This document shows, piece after piece, positions 5,860-5,885 of a stretch of DNA of 5,885 bases. Location: contig CAJKOW010000072.1 in assembly GCA_905201685.1 (NCBI GenBank), forward strand, positions 1 to 5,885, written 5' to 3'. The position numbers and the translations under genes were made by a program. Position 1 is the first letter of the stretch. Every line of letters begins with the position of its first letter. Source of the stretch: an uncultured Bacteroides sp. (GTDB lineage: Bacteria > Bacteroidota > Bacteroidia > Bacteroidales > Bacteroidaceae). The notes under the pieces are model-generated. The model ran no database searches, was not told where the DNA came from, and saw only the letters and a list, made by a program, of their open reading frames with translations.

Positions 5860-5870
5860 GGCTGAAATAT

Positions 5871-5878
5871 TATCTTTG
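5871..5878 (+). promoter_or_regulatory. Possible -7 element of a gene beyond the window
   Basis: TATCTTTG is an exact TAnnTTTG match and identical to the -7 box proposed for sppA. It predicts a transcription start at or just past the right edge. No TTG box lies at the right spacing (the nearest, 5841-5843, is 27 nt upstream), so this rests on one motif. Confidence 0.4.
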
Positions 5879-5885
5879 TAGTGAA

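Larger units (their letters stand above)
5450..5870. other. Repeat-rich non-coding region downstream of tRNA-Phe
   Basis: No open reading frame of useful length lies here on either strand; the longest ATG reading I checked (5508) is 14 codons. The stretch is dominated by short TTTCACC and GGTGAAA boxes in both orientations and by CGGAT-type words. It looks like accumulated intergenic repeat sequence, not a decayed gene that I can recognise. Confidence 0.7.

Overview
The window looks like chromosomal DNA from a member of the Bacteroidota, most likely Bacteroides or a close relative. Three things point there. The promoters match the Bacteroides -7 element TAnnTTTG (338-345, 5295-5302, 5871-5878). 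The genes lack strong Shine-Dalgarno sequences and have A/T-rich start regions. The proteins (67K-type SppA, LpxK of about 370 residues, trimeric-type purine nucleoside phosphorylase, ThiL) read as Bacteroides-like. Species cannot be fixed from the sequence alone.

Layout. Positions 1-384 hold no gene I can defend. They contain a small hairpin followed by T's, a strictly alternating pyrimidine-purine stretch, a purine tract of about 120 nt, and the promoter and leader of the first gene. Positions 385-5172 are four tightly packed genes on the + strand: sppA (signal peptide peptidase), lpxK (lipid A 4'-kinase), punA (purine nucleoside phosphorylase) and thiL (thiamine-phosphate kinase). Gaps are 23 nt, a 44-nt overlap and 33 nt. 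No terminator is visible between them, and a strong one follows thiL (5219-5259), so they probably form one operon. Next comes a separate tRNA-Phe(GAA) unit with its own promoter, encoded CCA and terminator. Positions 5450-5885 are non-coding and rich in degenerate TTTCACC/GGTGAAA repeats; a possible promoter for a gene beyond the window lies at the right edge.

The operon genes do housekeeping work in unrelated pathways: membrane protein turnover, lipid A synthesis, purine salvage and thiamine diphosphate synthesis. No shared pathway is evident. I see no clear new multi-gene system here. The best leads are the Asn-to-Asp change at the base-recognition position of the phosphorylase, the polypurine tract next to a potential Z-DNA stretch upstream of sppA, and the repeat family downstream of the tRNA.
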